This document shows, piece after piece, positions 11,805-23,693 of a stretch of DNA of 64,000 nucleotides; the stretch's first letter is position 1, and every line of letters starts with the position of its first letter. The stretch comes from Dentipellis sp. KUC8613. Its lineage: Eukaryota; Basidiomycota; Agaricomycetes; Russulales; Hericiaceae. The notes under the pieces were generated by a model. The model saw nothing but the letters and a program-made list of their open reading frames with translations, was not told where the DNA came from and made no database searches. The stretch covers positions 236,680 through 300,679 of the forward strand of contig NSJX01000003.1 in assembly GCA_002286715.1 (NCBI GenBank). The letters are read 5' to 3'. Made by a program: the position numbers and the translations under genes.

Positions 11805-14002
11805 ATGCTTTACCTGGTATCTCGTCTCGCGCGCACTTCCCATCGATTCCCTCCAGCTCGCCTTGTACATAGCACCCTGAGAGCGAGGAACATGGCCACC
11901 GTCCAATCTCTGACCAAAGAGGTCGAAGAGCAATCGAAACTGTACAACGAACTTAGGCTGAAGAACGCAGAGGCCGCAGAACTAGATGCCGTACGCAAAC
12001 GCCTGGGCGAACTGAAGAAATCACTCGCAATTGCAAACAACGGAGCTGGCGGGAGCAAGGAGGGAGGGAAGAAGAAGGAACGTCTTCTGCTGAAGACAGC
12101 GAAGGTGCGTGCGTCCTACGCGACCCTCTTGAGCGCGTCTCATGCTCATCCAGGGCTTGTGCACTTCTTCAGGGAACCCGCGACTATGGCCCGGGAGAGA
12201 TGTTTTGTCGCGAGCATGTTGAGCGCATTGTCAAAGAGTGCTTCGTTCTCTACGGCGGGTGCGCTCTGGATACCCCCGTCTTCGAGCGCAAGGATATTCT
12301 GGCTGGAAAATACGGGGAGGACGCGAAACTCATCTTTGATCTTGAAGACCAAGGCGGAGAACAGCTCGCTCTGCGATACGACCATACCGTTCCGCTTGCG
12401 AGATACCTGGCCATGGGTGGTGCTACGAATACGCAGTCGAAACTCTGGCAGGTTGGCAAGGTGTACCGTCGGGATAACCCCGTCATGTCGAAAGGACGTA
12501 TGCGTGAATTCTCCCAGGCTGTACGTATTTGTATGCGATGATCTCTGTTCGTAAACTGACGACAGCGCTTCAGGATTTTGATATTTCAGGCGCCTGGGAC
12601 ACCATGATTCCCGACGCTGAAATCATCAGCTTGCTCTGTACTATTCTGTCAAGACTAGACGTTGGCGAATTCACCGTCAAGGTGAGATCTATAACCCTTG
12701 ACGCGGTATATGTACTGACTCGTGACAGCTTAACCACCGAAAACTCCTAGATGGTATCTTCGAAGTGTGCGGAGTACCTGCCGAGAAGATTCGGCCTATC
12801 TCGTCTGCGGTTGACAAGCTCGACAAGGTCAGAATATCCAAGCACGAATAGCTACCACAACTCACATGTACAATTCATGCAGCTTCCTTGGGCAGAGGTC
12901 AAGAAGGAGATGACAGAAGAGAAGGGCCTTGATCCAGCTTCTGCTGACAAAATTGGCGAATATGTCAAGCACAAAGGTATGGCAAGAACCTCATCTGCGA
13001 TGAACTTGTTCCTCTAAACAAACCTCAGGCGGGCGCCAGCTCGTCTCGCAGCTCCTGGAAGACGAGATACTGACCGCGAATGCAAGTGCAAAGCAGGGTC
13101 TCGACGAGATGGTCATCCTATTTGACTTCCTCGACGCGTACAAAATCTCCGACAAAGTAGGCGCCATTGCAGCGATGACCGTACTCATCTGACCGTGTTC
13201 TCAGATTTCTTTCGATCTTTCGCTTGCTCGAGGTCTCGACTACTATACCGGTATTATTTATGAGGCCATCGTAGAGGCTTCCGCACCCCCAGGCTTCAAG
13301 CAAGCCTCTACCCTCGCTGCCACGGATGCACCTTCCACCACCCCACCACCCAAAAAGAAGGCTACCAAGAAGGCCACCGGCGCCGAGGAAGATGAAGAGG
13401 TTGACGAATCTCAAGTCGGTGTCGGTTCCATCGCGGCTGGTGGCAGATACGACAACCTTGTGGCTATGTTCACAAGTGCGGCGGCGGGTGAACCGAAGAA
13501 GGGTCTGCCCTGCGTTGGTGTCAGCATAGGGCTTGACCGTATCTTCGCTATCGTGTGGTCGAAGTGGATTGAGCGTGGTATGAGGAGCAAGGAGACTATG
13601 GCGTACGTGATGGCCGCGGGTGACGGCCTGTTGACAGAGCGGATGGGCCTTGTGCAGGAGCTGCGGGAAGCAGGGATCAGGGTTTGTCGATTATTGTGCT
13701 CTGGGCGACGATAATTCTGACAGCATTCGCAGACGGACTTCCTGGCAAAGAAGAAGCCCAAGCTGCCTGCACAATTCGCGGCTGGTGAGCGTGACGAGGT
13801 GCCTTTCGCGATCATCCTTGGCGGCGACGAGCTGAAGGCCGGCCTCGTCACCGTCAAGGAGCAGAAATGGGAACTAGTCAACGGAAAAAAGACGAAGGTT
13901 GAGTCGGCGGACAAGGGCACACAGGTCAAGCGGGCCGAACTAGTGCAGTGGTTAAAGGACACTACGACATTCAAAGAGTGGTCCAGCGGCCGGTGGGTAT
14001 AA
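11805..14002 (+). CDS. HTS1: Histidyl-tRNA synthetase, mitochondrial and cytosolic forms
   Basis: Class II synthetase charging tRNA-His. Two in-frame ATGs exist. The one at 11805 adds 29 residues rich in Arg/Ser with no acidic residue ([20 protein letters not shown]), a mitochondrial presequence. The one at 11892 starts [20 protein letters not shown], a WHEP-like helical extension. Motif 1/2 regions read [34 protein letters not shown] and [20 protein letters not shown]; the HisRS-specific motif is [12 protein letters not shown], followed by [14 protein letters not shown] and [10 protein letters not shown]. The C-terminal anticodon-binding part includes [21 protein letters not shown] Pro/Lys/Glu-rich insert sits before motif 3 (near 13320-13410). 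The His in RYDHTVP replaces the Leu usual in eukaryotic enzymes. About eight introns. One gene serving both compartments is known for yeast HTS1. Confidence 0.95.
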
Positions 14003-14179
14003 CCTGCCTTCCCCATCCTATCAGTAGCAGGCGATCGTTCCAGTGCGTTCTGATTAGGAGGACTATACCGATGCACCGATCTAGATGACATTCCAAGTAG
14101 AATAATAATCTTGTCTCTATTCACACATCCCTGGAACGCATTTACCAGTAAAATAACCAATAGGAGATGGAGCACAAGG

Positions 14180-15005
14180 TCAATCGTCATCAGAGCCAGA
14201 TCCAGAGCCAGAGCCTGGCACTCCGTCGTCGTCTGGATAATGTGAGGTCAGGCCCTCCGACTTGGAACGCAAGCAACATACCGCTGACAACGTCATCCAT
14301 CGACACAGCAGATTGGGCTTGGGATTTTCGGATGAGGATCTTTATGTCCTCGTCATCTGCAGTCAACAGGTCAAGCACTGTTTCGCCATTTTTGTCTTTG
14401 ATTCTAAGCTCTAGGATTAGAGATGACCTGCCCATTCCATTATCATGTTAAATTACCTAGTATCCGCGCCGGCGTCCAGAAGGCTTTCTACCACATACTT
14501 GCGGGTGTCTTTATCCTCTAGTCTGATCGCAAGATGCAGAGGTGTTGCACCTTCCAATCGGTTTATTGGGTCGACATCGCACTCTTCATGGGTTAGAAGT
14601 GATTCCAGAATGTCAGTCGATCCGTGCGACGCTCTGAATCGCTTCGTTGATACATATAAAAGGTCTGACCGAGCTGAGATGGCCGACTTACGCGTAGTGG
14701 AGAGCTGGGGGACGCGTTCAGATATGGTGCCCTACTGGGAGGATATCTGATCACCCACCAGTATTTCCAAGTCTGCAGGTCTGTTAACAATATATGTTAG
14801 AAAGGCGGACGAGCTGCTCACCCATCCTGAAAGTTTATGTCAAAGCCTCCCTTCTCGAACACCTCCTGAAGAAGCTCCTCATTGTCATCGCGTGCAGCGG
14901 CAAGTAGTCTCTGATCTAGCCGATAAACCACGTTCAGTCCTCAATTGAGCGCAAAATCCATAAGCACCGCGTACTGTTGTCTGCGCCGGTGTGCTCTTCA
15001 GACAT
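14180..15005 (-). CDS. Ankyrin-repeat protein
   Basis: Small ankyrin protein, start ATG at 15005 (MSEEHTGADN). Segments in order are LLAAARDDNEELLQEVFEKG and FDINFQDG (14820-14910), then GSTDILESLLTHEECDVDP with INRLEGATPLHLAIRLED and VVESLLDAGADTR (about 14450-14640), then IKDKNGETVLDLLTADDED and IKILIRKSQAQSAVSMDDVV. A final intron with a good acceptor joins this to an acidic Gly/Ser tail ending SGSDDD and TGA at 14180. Two to three ankyrin repeats are visible; such folds bind other proteins. The exon around 14660-14790 is poorly resolved. Similar small ankyrin proteins are conserved across fungi; the partner here is unknown. It is convergent with the synthetase gene, with 177 bp between stops. 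Confidence 0.75.
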
Positions 15006-15332
15006 GGTATTGAGCTACTGATTTGTTGGTTGGTGGTTGTAGGGTTCGGACTCGTGAAGAAAGGCGATGCCGCCGAGTTGCACCGGGGCCGTTGACTAAA
15101 CTCGGACGGTCGGGATCATTAAGCACCCGTGAGAAAATATATCCTTATTCTCTGTGGTTGTAATATTCGCGGTCTCCTGCTCGCGGAGAGCTCTTCAGGT
15201 CGAACACATATTCGCCGAAATCTCACTGAGGTTGACTTTACTGGTACACTAATCAGCAATTTTCCGGCATATCTCAAGCAATTCCTGGGCAGGCATTAAA
15301 ACGACGCAAGAATCATCATCTAACTGTCCACT
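15006..15332. promoter_or_regulatory. Divergent promoter region, ankyrin gene and RNase Z
   Basis: 327 bp between two divergent starts. No coding sequence is seen. It must contain the promoters of both genes; I cannot point to a specific factor site. Confidence 0.4.
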
Positions 15333-16841
15333 ATGTCCCAAACCCAGTGGATGTCATTGACATTCCTCGGAACATCCAGTGGTGGAGGCCCCTCTGACGC
15401 ACGGAACTGTTCCAGCATTGTCCTAGACGTAGTTGGAGATGGATCGCTTTGGAGTATGTATACTCCCATGACTTGTCCACCAACACCCACTCGATGCACA
15501 AATACTGAGGACAAATGAAGTGGTGGACTGCGCAGAAGGCACCATCAGGCAGTTTTCGTTTCAACCAAGTCTTCCAAACCAACGTTCGGTGAAGGCTTTT
15601 AAAATAAATTCGATCTTCATCACACACATGCATGGTATGTGCTTTTCATATTACAAGAAGGAGACTCATCCTCATTCCTGGCCTTAGCGGATCATGTCAT
15701 GGGGATTCCTACTCTCCTTCGCAATATACTTGGTATGCACCACCCAGATTCCCCGACTGACAAGGTGGTACGCCTTATCTTTCCTCACTCTTTGTTTCAA
15801 CATCAAATGACACTCTGCCTTTAGTTAAAAGTGAACATATACGGGCCCGCGGGTCTTCGTACCATGCTTCGGATCATCTTCACGCTGACGCATACGCGCA
15901 CGGCCGAGGCATATGCCGTTCATGAGCTGCTTTTCCCGGGAGACCCCGTTACGCCATGCGAACCTCCCAACGTCAGGCATTCAAGCGAAGCCCCGGGCAG
16001 GGATATCATGTGCGACGAAGATGGCTTCTGGCGCAACATCGCATCTGGGCATAGCCCACGAGGTGAAGTTATCGTCCAGGCAGGTCCCATTTTGCACCGC
16101 GGTAGGTTGAATGGATTGTGATAACTTGGATCTGGCACTGATATCCCCATGAATAGATCCATGCATTGGGTACATCTTCCATGAGCCACCCAACGAGCCG
16201 CCGTTCCCTGAACCCCGAAAAATAGTGGTACTCGGCGACACCTCGTCAGCCGCTGCCCTGACGCCTCTGATATCCTCGACGCCCGGCCGCGTATCGCTTC
16301 TAGTTCACGAGTCCACAGATGCATACATCCCTTCGAACGTCGATGCCAGCTTGGCAGCGAGACGTTCTCCGGAGCTTGTGAAGCAAAAGTGTCTGGAGCG
16401 TGGGCACTCAACTCCGTTACAGGCTGGCCAATGCGCAGGCCAGTGGGATGCTGAGCGATTAGTGCTCAACCACATAGGCTCAAGGTCAGCAGTGATTCCT
16501 TTCTTCTAATGACATTTGTCCTGATGCATGGGCCTTGCACTGGCAGGTTCCCCGCGCCAACTCTCACAGACCCGCGTAGTAAGAAGTACCGCACAGCTAT
16601 CATGCGAGAAATAGAACGGCAGGCAACTGAAGCATGGCATGCCACGCCAAGTGTGCTTCCTTCCTATGGCGAAGAAGCTCCCGAGCAGATACAGCAACGT
16701 CAAGCGATCGCTGCGTCCGATTTTCTTTCGGTGCATATACCTGCGCGTGGTACGGAGCCGCCATCAGAGCATAAAGGGCGACGAGATGATAATTCGAGAA
16801 GAGGCTCTAATTGGGATAAACGGAGACGAATGAATAGGTAA
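15333..16841 (+). CDS. Ribonuclease Z-like tRNA 3'-endonuclease (tRNase Z)
   Basis: Metallo-beta-lactamase-fold enzyme that trims 3' trailers from pre-tRNA. The N-terminus MSQTQWMSLTFLGTSSGGGP is the family's opening (FLGTSSG.P). After the second intron the zinc motif is complete: IFITHMHADHVMGIPTLLRN (H-x-H-x-D-H, coding parts at about 15612-15634 and 15689-15720). Downstream are VNIYGPAGLRTML, the later ligand regions YIFHEPPNEPPFPEP, KIVVLGDTSSAAAL, LLVHESTDAY, and ERGHSTPLQAGQCAGQWDAE with LVLNHIGSRF, which correspond to the HST/HEAT segment. The C-terminus is basic (SRRGSNWDKRRRMNR), a possible nuclear signal. Length of roughly 400 aa suits the single-domain or short lineage rather than the double-domain ELAC2 form. 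Five or so introns. Confidence 0.88.
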
Positions 16842-16989
16842 AATTTAGCGACCTGTAGCCTTACAGTATAATACGAGTGGGGATGCAATCGGTCCGGTTG
16901 CGATGTCTGACATGAGACGGCCAAAATTGCACGTAATTAAGGAAGACAGGACACGGACGACAGTTACGGGACCAGCCTGAGAACGCGAC

Positions 16990-19357
16990 CTAGAACTGCA
17001 TAGCTGTCGAAACTCGTCGCCTCCAAAGCCGCAGTATTGTTGTCTTCCCAGGAGATTCGGTTTCAAAGCCATAAGACCCAGATTCATGACTGTCCAGAGC
17101 TAAGAAAGAGGTAGGGCGTCCGGCGGATAGATCGTCGGCGGCTGAGCGAGCATTTTCTCCAAGAACAGAAGGTGTTGCCTGAGTCCTAGGCCACCGAAGA
17201 AACGCGGCTATAGATTTGAGAGCATTGGGAGCTTTGATGTTTTCCCTTTCGGACCTGTCCTTCCCAAGGCTTTGTCTTCTCGGCTTTAAATTGACGGGGA
17301 CAGCAGGGGCGTATCGCTTCAAGAACGAACGTAGAGCTTGTCTCCTGTTGTCGGTGCGCTCGCCACACCCTTCGGAGTCACCATCCGCACCCGCGAGCCC
17401 GAGTCCGACACCGGCAGGAAACCCAAGACTTTCCATCATCGCGCGATTGTTTGCATTGCTTTCACCGGGCCTTATATAGGGCTCACGAAGTGCCTGTCGG
17501 CGTCCACCGTCGGAGCCTTGATACCACACCTTACACGCTAGCATCTGCAGCTCGCATGCTGCGCACATTCCTTCTTCCATATTTTCGGAGACGTGACTGC
17601 AACGCGGAAGTACGGGCGCAGGCCTGCGCTCCGCGAAGACGGATGCAGTGGCGGTGGACGCGGCAGCTACGAACTTGTGGGGAGTGAAAGGGGAGTGTGG
17701 GACAAGGATAGGCGACGGTGCAGGCTGAGGCGTAGGGACTGTGAGCACGAAAGATGGTAGGGCTAGCGACTCGGCGTGCGTGTGCATATCTTCGATGGGC
17801 ACCGGTGGAGGGCTCCCGATCTGCAGCGAGGTGGACGTGAAGACGTCCTTAGTACCAAGACCCTGTAATTATTTTACTTGCGTCAGTAAAGCGGGGTGGG
17901 GGAAGTCAACCGCGTACATTTTCCGCTCGTCCAGAGATAATACTAGAGTTGGGATTCAGGAGTTCGAACGCATCTCGTTCATCGGGGGCAGAATTCAGGA
18001 AGCTAGAAGAAGAAGAGTTGAAGGATGGGAAAGTACTGATGTTGTCCAACTGTTCCATTATGGGTGTGAGTGCTTTCGATTTTTGCGCCACGCCCGACGA
18101 AATCTACAAAATTTAACTTTCAAGAGAGATTGGAAAGTCCAAAGAGACTGACCGAGCTCAACACAGTCGAGGATGGTGCATCAGTCGAAAATGAGCTCAA
18201 AGGCTGTAGCACTAGCGAGCTCGACGATGTCCGAGTTTCGTCGCGAGTTTGGGAAGCGGACTGGCTGATAAGAGGCAATGACTTGGGCTGCGAGGAGAAA
18301 CATAGTACCAGCGCCAGCTGACCTTAGCACCATGGCACCTGACAAGTGTAGATAGTGAATGACGCCACGTACCCTGAGTTGACCGCCTGCTTGAATCCCC
18401 TCCCTGATCTTCCTCAATGGGGGATGATCCCTGTCGGATCTCTGAGTCTGAAATGTGTGTTGATTCATGAAGCAAGCATCAGAAATCGGGAAATCAAGCA
18501 TGCAGCCCACTCGTTTCTGCTACGAGCGCCTGATCTAAATGAAGGCGCGGGTCTCGAAACTGAGTGGAGGTTTCTGCCACTGGGAACGTCTGATGGACCG
18601 GAGGGTGGCAGCCACTTACCCGTGCAATGTCTTGGAGGGATTTATGCTGTTGGCGGGATAAGTATTCGCGACATGTACGCAACCATAGCCTTTAGGGCTT
18701 AGCATGAACAGACCTTCCGACTGCGCGAGCTCGCGAACTGTATCAAGATAGGGTCAGCGTTTGGATGACGCACACGAGGGAAGACGGCATAACCACCTCA
18801 ATCTCAGACTCCATTTCATCCAACCCAACAGACAATGTACTCTGTGAATCTAAGATTGAGCACCCCAGAACGTGAGCTAATGGCACAGGGTGCCGGTAAC
18901 TTACGTCCAGCAAGGAGGATGCACTCTGTGGATACTTTGCAACAGTCGGCATCGATACCGGGCGCCGTCGAGTAGACTTATCGGCGCATACATTAGCGTA
19001 TATCTTTAGCGCCACAGGCCGCAGAGAGGAGCGTACACTTACGTCCACTGCGAAATGTAACCTTGATTCCACATCTGATGCAATGGAGATACTGTCCGGT
19101 TCGGCAGCATGAGGCCAAATGCGTGCACCATAGCCTGATACTTCGCTAGATGCACATGACAGTCGAGAGCGAGGGCGGCTGGCCGCGGAAATATGTGATG
19201 AGGGCCGCGCAGCTACACTGCTCATGTCTATCAGAAGTGTACCAGGTTAGCTAAAATTGCATCTAAAAGATACTCAAATTATACCTGTACTGGCCCAGCT
19301 ATACTGCCTAGGCCGCTCAATTTCTGACGGTGGAATTGCAAATGACTCAATCGCCAT
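16990..19357 (-). CDS. Unknown serine/arginine-rich protein
   Basis: No recognisable domain. The first exon starts at 19357 (MAIESFAIPPSEIERPRQYS) and splices in phase to DMSSVAARPSSHISAASRP (near 19226). Middle exons include STLSVGLDEMESEIE and RELAQSEGLFMLSPKGYGCV (about 18640-18730). The long last exon (17802 down to 16990) encodes MPIEDMHTHAESLALPSF, a Cys pair cluster CAACELQMLAC that could bind metal, then a basic tail ending LRLWRRRVSTAMQF. The composition suggests a largely disordered protein. The whole 2.4 kb has consistent short introns on this strand, which is why I treat it as one gene, but exon edges between 17860 and 18640 are uncertain and two genes cannot be excluded. Confidence 0.55.
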
Positions 19358-20058
19358 GGTCAGACGCATATAGTCCTGAAGATGTGAAAGGACATACGGG
19401 GTGAAGCTTTATTACATTGTTTATAAGACGTTGCGTTTTATCAAATACGAGGGAAAGTGAGTTGCGTTTAGGAACTGGAAAAGGTTCGGAGTTCATGGTA
19501 GACAAAAACTAAGCTGGCCTAGCGAGAAGAGGCTGGCGGGCAAGTCCTCCAGACATGTACCAAGCAAACACAAACAACGCGTCTCACTGAACGTCACGTG
19601 GGACAGTGAACTCGGGAACAACCGCCGACGCCTCAGCCAATCAGAGGCCGTGCATAATGATATCCGTACAGCCCACAACTTGCAAGGGGCGACGCGATAT
19701 AGCGATGAAGAGCACGACCAGGCCCTGCATTACCCTCGACGGCCCCATGGGGCACCTCAGTCTCAGGCATGAAGCCTCCGTAAGACTTTTGACGCGCGAC
19801 GATCGTCTACGACGAAGGACGGATCGCTTGGCGCATTCACCAGCTCATACTCAACGTGCCCATGAATAATTATATGTCCTGTTGGTTAATGAACTCGAAA
19901 CATTGCGGCTGCGACTGGGATGGGACATGAGGAGTAATGATATCCCTCAGCAGACCATAGCAGTATCTGTGATGGAGACAAGCTGTTTAGGAGGCATTCA
20001 TAAAAACAAACGTTGGAAGAAAATAGTACTCACTTATCGACGTAAAGTATGGGTCTCT
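19358..20058. other. Intergenic, no gene supported
   Basis: 700 bp between the unknown gene's start and the 3' end of the COX subunit gene. Only short overlapping frames are present. I see no RNA gene or repeat. Confidence 0.4.
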
Positions 20059-20530
20059 CTATGACGAGAACAGCTCCTCTTTTGTCTGAATGCCTAAAGC
20101 GGTCACAGGCGCGTGAGCATCTGGTAGTCAGAACAATATAGACAACTCGGAAAGACATACCAAGCTCCTCCCGAACAGGCTTGAGCTCCTCCAAGTACTG
20201 CTCATACTGCTGCTTGTTCTCCACCTTCTCGCGGATGCCCTCGAAGATACGGACAGCGGTCGAGTAGTCGTTGACGCGACGCGCAGCGCGGAGAGCCGAC
20301 TCAACAACGGACGGTGCGGGGACGAGATCGTGCGCGAAGCAGTTGTTGAGACCACGCTGGACCTCGAACAAGTCCTGGGCGGACTGGAAGAACGAGACGT
20401 AGCGCTCGGTGAACTCCTCGAATGTCTCCTGTCCGTGGGCGGAGGACGCATGGCGCGCGATAATGGCCCTGGCGGGGGTGCGCAGCGCAGGGCGGGCGCG
20501 GAGGAGGGTGGAGATCATCTGCGAGCGCAT
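20059..20530 (-). CDS. COX6: Cytochrome c oxidase subunit (Cox6/COX5A family)
   Basis: Nuclear-encoded subunit of complex IV, peripheral on the matrix side. Start ATG at 20530 (MRSQMISTLLRARPALRT). The Arg/Ala-rich, acid-free leader to HASSAHG is a mitochondrial presequence. The mature part carries the family core: FTERYVSFFQSAQDLFEVQR, GLNNCFAHDLVPAPSVVESA, LRAARRVNDYSTAVRIFEGI and KVENKQQYEQYLEELKPVRE. A single 3' intron (donor GTATGT after GAGCTTG) joins to a short last exon that ends IQTKEELFSS with TAG at 20059. Total about 133 aa, normal for the family. The frame extends upstream of the chosen ATG, but the presequence logic favours 20530. Confidence 0.94.
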
Positions 20531-20891
20531 GGTGGGTAGTGGGTGAGGTCGACAGGCGGACGGTGATGGAACGGGTTGGAGGATGTTGCGCGCGTTGCGC
20601 AACGTCGCTTTTTCTGCCCCGGAACCTTCCGGACCCGCCAGCTGGATGGCACCTGGATGCTTCCAGGCGTATTTAGGCTCTCGACGGTCGCAGTTCAGTC
20701 TCGACAATACAACACATGATGTACTATGCCCGTTCTGCAGCGTCTAAGCAGGCGCAACAAATATTCGACAATGATATCGAGGAGCAGGCGTGGGTGTATA
20801 ACTACATTGATCATACAATTCCGTGCGTCTCAACTCTATCTTGAGCTTCATAACCCAGATAGTCCCACGAAGAACCCTGAAAAGTGTAAAC
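20531..20891. promoter_or_regulatory. COX subunit promoter region with GTTGCGCAAC palindrome
   Basis: 361 bp between two minus-strand genes. The decamer GTTGCGCAAC (20594-20603) lies 64 bp upstream of the COX start and is identical to the one at 1294-1303. It is embedded in GTTGCGCGCGTTGCGCAACG. No coding sequence is supported. Confidence 0.3.
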
Positions 20892-22828
20892 CTATAGTTC
20901 CTCCCACCCATTATCAAACCCTTCCACAATTCTCCAAGGCTCGCCACCCAGCCACCTCGTCACCCTTCCCTCATCCCCGGTCTCCGCCCCCTCTTCCAAC
21001 ACACCGACCTCTCCAGCCCCCCACAGCGACGGCACCGCCCACCCGACCACGATCATACCCGGCGGACGCTGTTCTCCTCCGCTTTCTAGTGCCGCAGCGA
21101 TATGGCTCAATGTTGATGTTGTCACACGCTGATCCGGCATGGAAGCGCGCTCAATGATAGCAATCGGCGTATGTGCGGGGTATGCGGGACCCTCACGTCT
21201 TCCTTGCGGCACGTCTGCCGTTAAAGTCTCGACAACCTGTGGAAGTCGTGCGACGCCCATGAGGATGACTAGAGTGCGTCCACGCTCGTATCCCGGTAGC
21301 GTGACCTGTCGTCCCTGCCGCCCGACGCCCGTGCACACGACGAAGGATTCCGCAGCGCCCCGTTGTGTGACGGGGATTCCTGCGAAAATAGGGCCTGCAA
21401 GTGCGGAACTTACGCCGGGGACGATGGTCGGCTCGATTCCATGTGAGCGGAAGTATAACACCTCTTCACCCGCACGGCCGTAGACCGTCGGATCGCCCTG
21501 TTTCAACTGAACCGCAGATTTAGCTTTTTTGAAAACACAAAGGCAGGGAGGATACATACACGAACGACAGTTAGTCCGCGTTTCGCTGCCTCGATGGCCG
21601 CTTCCATCATCTCTTGCTGTGCTCCATCCGCATTGCCAGGAAACTTGCGGGCGATGCGAACCTCGACATTTGAGGGGATGAGCGCAAGCACCGCTTCTGG
21701 CACCAGCTTGTCCGATAAAACAAGGTCCGCATGTTTTGTGAGTGCATTGTGCGTCGCCATCGTCAACAGACCAGGGTGACCAGGGCCAGATCCCACGAGT
21801 AATATACGCCCAGGAGGCGTCGGGGCAGCTGCCACGGAGAGCGAATGCATCGAACCAACCTCGCTGTCCCCCGCGTGATCAGCTAGGCCGTTGACGAGCT
21901 TCGATGGACCAGCCCCGATCTCATCCCCGCTCAACACCTGTGCCATCTCTTTCTCGCCCATATCAGCCAGCTTTTGATAGGACCAGTACTCGCTGATCTG
22001 CGCAACCCACTTCATGCGCCTTCTTGTAGCTTCAGCAGCACTTTCTGATGCATGCCGCATACGTTGTGGGACCGGTACATTTGGCGTTGATGCGTGGTCT
22101 TCTTCGTCCCATTCCACCTCGCCATCCGTCGCGATCGTCGTCTCTGAGTCCTTGGCCAGCCTGCGAAGTCGGCCAACTTTTGTGACAGCCGCACCAGCAT
22201 CTCGTGGCAGCTTGGCTACGATTTCACGACGGATTCGCGCAGAGAGCCTGCATCCCTGTCCATTCGTGACCACCGCGATCTGCAGCGGCGTCTTTTCCGG
22301 TAGCGAGGATGATGAGGGGGCGGTGGCGCGGTGTGTGGAAGCGAATGTGAAGTCGCAGAGCGCGGGGACGTCGGTCGTGTTTGTAGGTATACTGCGAGCT
22401 GCACAAACACTGTAAAGTTGCTCGGCAGAACTATGAGGACGTTGCACGCCAGGGCTCCCACTCAAGACGGTGTCGGTAATGCATACGAGGCTTGCGGCGC
22501 TGTCCAGTGCATCGAGATATGCTGCAAAGGCAAGTGCATCGCGATCCGTCGGCGCATTGGAAGACGAGGACACTCTGGGTGAAAGCGAGTCGAAATCCAC
22601 GAATGAAATCTGGCCTTGCGCGACACGCCATTGTATCTCCTCGCAGGCAGAATTCAGGCCCCCTCTTGCGATAACAGTAACGGCTGAGTCTGCCTCAAGC
22701 GCGGAGAACGCGCGGGACGCCGCAAGCGTGTTCGAGCCGATGATGAGGACCACGCGTTTTGGCCTGAAGGCAAGCAGGAGGGAGGCACCGCCTGTAGGGG
22801 CTGGGTAGGCTTGCATGCTGGCAGACAC
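20892..22828 (-). CDS. Siroheme synthase: Met8-like plus Met1-like fusion
   Basis: Makes siroheme, the cofactor of sulfite and nitrite reductases. The N-terminal half resembles precorrin-2 dehydrogenase/ferrochelatase (Met8): Rossmann start RPKRVVLIIGSNTLAASRAF, then IPTNTTDVPALCDFTFAS and LQIAVVTNGQGCRLSARIRR. A linker (22.2-21.85 kb) leads to the uroporphyrinogen-III methyltransferase half (Met1): GRILLVGSGPGHPGLLTMAT, LVLSDKLVPEAVLALIP, one intron (about 21507-21560), LKQGDPTVYGRAGEEVLYFR, GVSSALAGPIFAGIPVTQRG, RTLVILMGVARLP and PPGMIVVGWAV. This is the CysG order (dehydrogenase then methyltransferase) in one polypeptide of about 620 aa. In budding yeast the two activities are separate proteins. 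Start ATG at 22828. Confidence 0.9.
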
Positions 22829-22997
22829 GAGGAGGATGAATGACGGCGTACATTTGCTGCAAGGCCTGTACTTGAATTGACAAAAATTGGCGTGCTGTGA
22901 GCAGTTGTCGTGATTCTGAGCTCAAAACAGCGTGCTGACTAAGACAACGCCCTCGTGCCTCGCGATCTCCGACCGACTATCCCCTCATTCCGGACTC
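22829..22997. promoter_or_regulatory. Short divergent promoter, siroheme synthase and SRP14
   Basis: Only 169 bp lie between the two divergent ATGs, so both promoters must share this stretch. No clear TATA element is seen. Confidence 0.35.
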
Positions 22998-23693
22998 ATG
23001 CAGTTGGTCGACAACGACGAGGTGAGCATGATCTTGCATCGGATCTCGCGGGATCAGACTGAATGGCTGTCCAACAGTTTCTGAAGCAGTTGGCGGCGCT
23101 GTTTGAGTCCACCAAGACACACGGATCAATATGGCTCACTCATAAACGACGTATGTACGGGACATGCTTTCTCATGAGGGCCATGGATGGTGCTGATGAT
23201 TCGTATGCACAGTAACTCATGACGGTGAAGATGCATCTATGGCAGCAGTGGATGATGATGGCAGAGAATACCCATGTTTGCTCAGGGCTACGAATGGCAA
23301 AGAGATAAAACTGTCCACGCGGGTGAGCAAAATATCGGCTGCATATCTTGAAGCCATCGGGAGGTAGGGAAGAGGAAACGCTAATTTTCGTGTATTTTGA
23401 AGGTGGCTCCTGGCGAGCTCGACAGATTCCACGCAGCGTATGGTGCCCTCCTTAAATCATCCATGACAACTCTTCGCAAGCGCGACAAGAAGCGTGAGAA
23501 GCAACGCGCTGAAGACTTTGCAGCTCGGAAGAAACGGTTAGCCGAGCCCATCCCTGTCGAAGGTCCGAAGAGAGGAAGTGGGCGGCGCAAGCGGCAGCGT
23601 CGAATAAAATCCGCCCTTAAACAGGAGGAGGCGCGGAAGAGGTTGCAGGAGCGAGAGGAGGCCAAAACGAAGGCAAAAGCACCTTCATCTTGA
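22998..23693 (+). CDS. SRP14: Signal recognition particle subunit SRP14
   Basis: Binds the Alu domain of SRP RNA with its partner and slows translation during ER targeting. The start at 22998 gives MQLVDNDE, then short exons FLKQLAALFESTKTHGSIWL (from about 23072) and KRLTHDG...EYPCLLRATNGKEIKL. The last exon begins VAPGELDRFHAAYGALLKSS and continues MTTLRKRDKKREKQR. That is the family pattern: first helix F-L-x2-L, TKxxGS, then LxRAT and the K/R-rich end. The C-terminal extension is very basic (RRKRQRRIKSALKQEE), about 165 aa in total. Introns have standard GTGAGC/GTATGT donors. Convergence of motif order and size makes the call firm. Confidence 0.92.
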
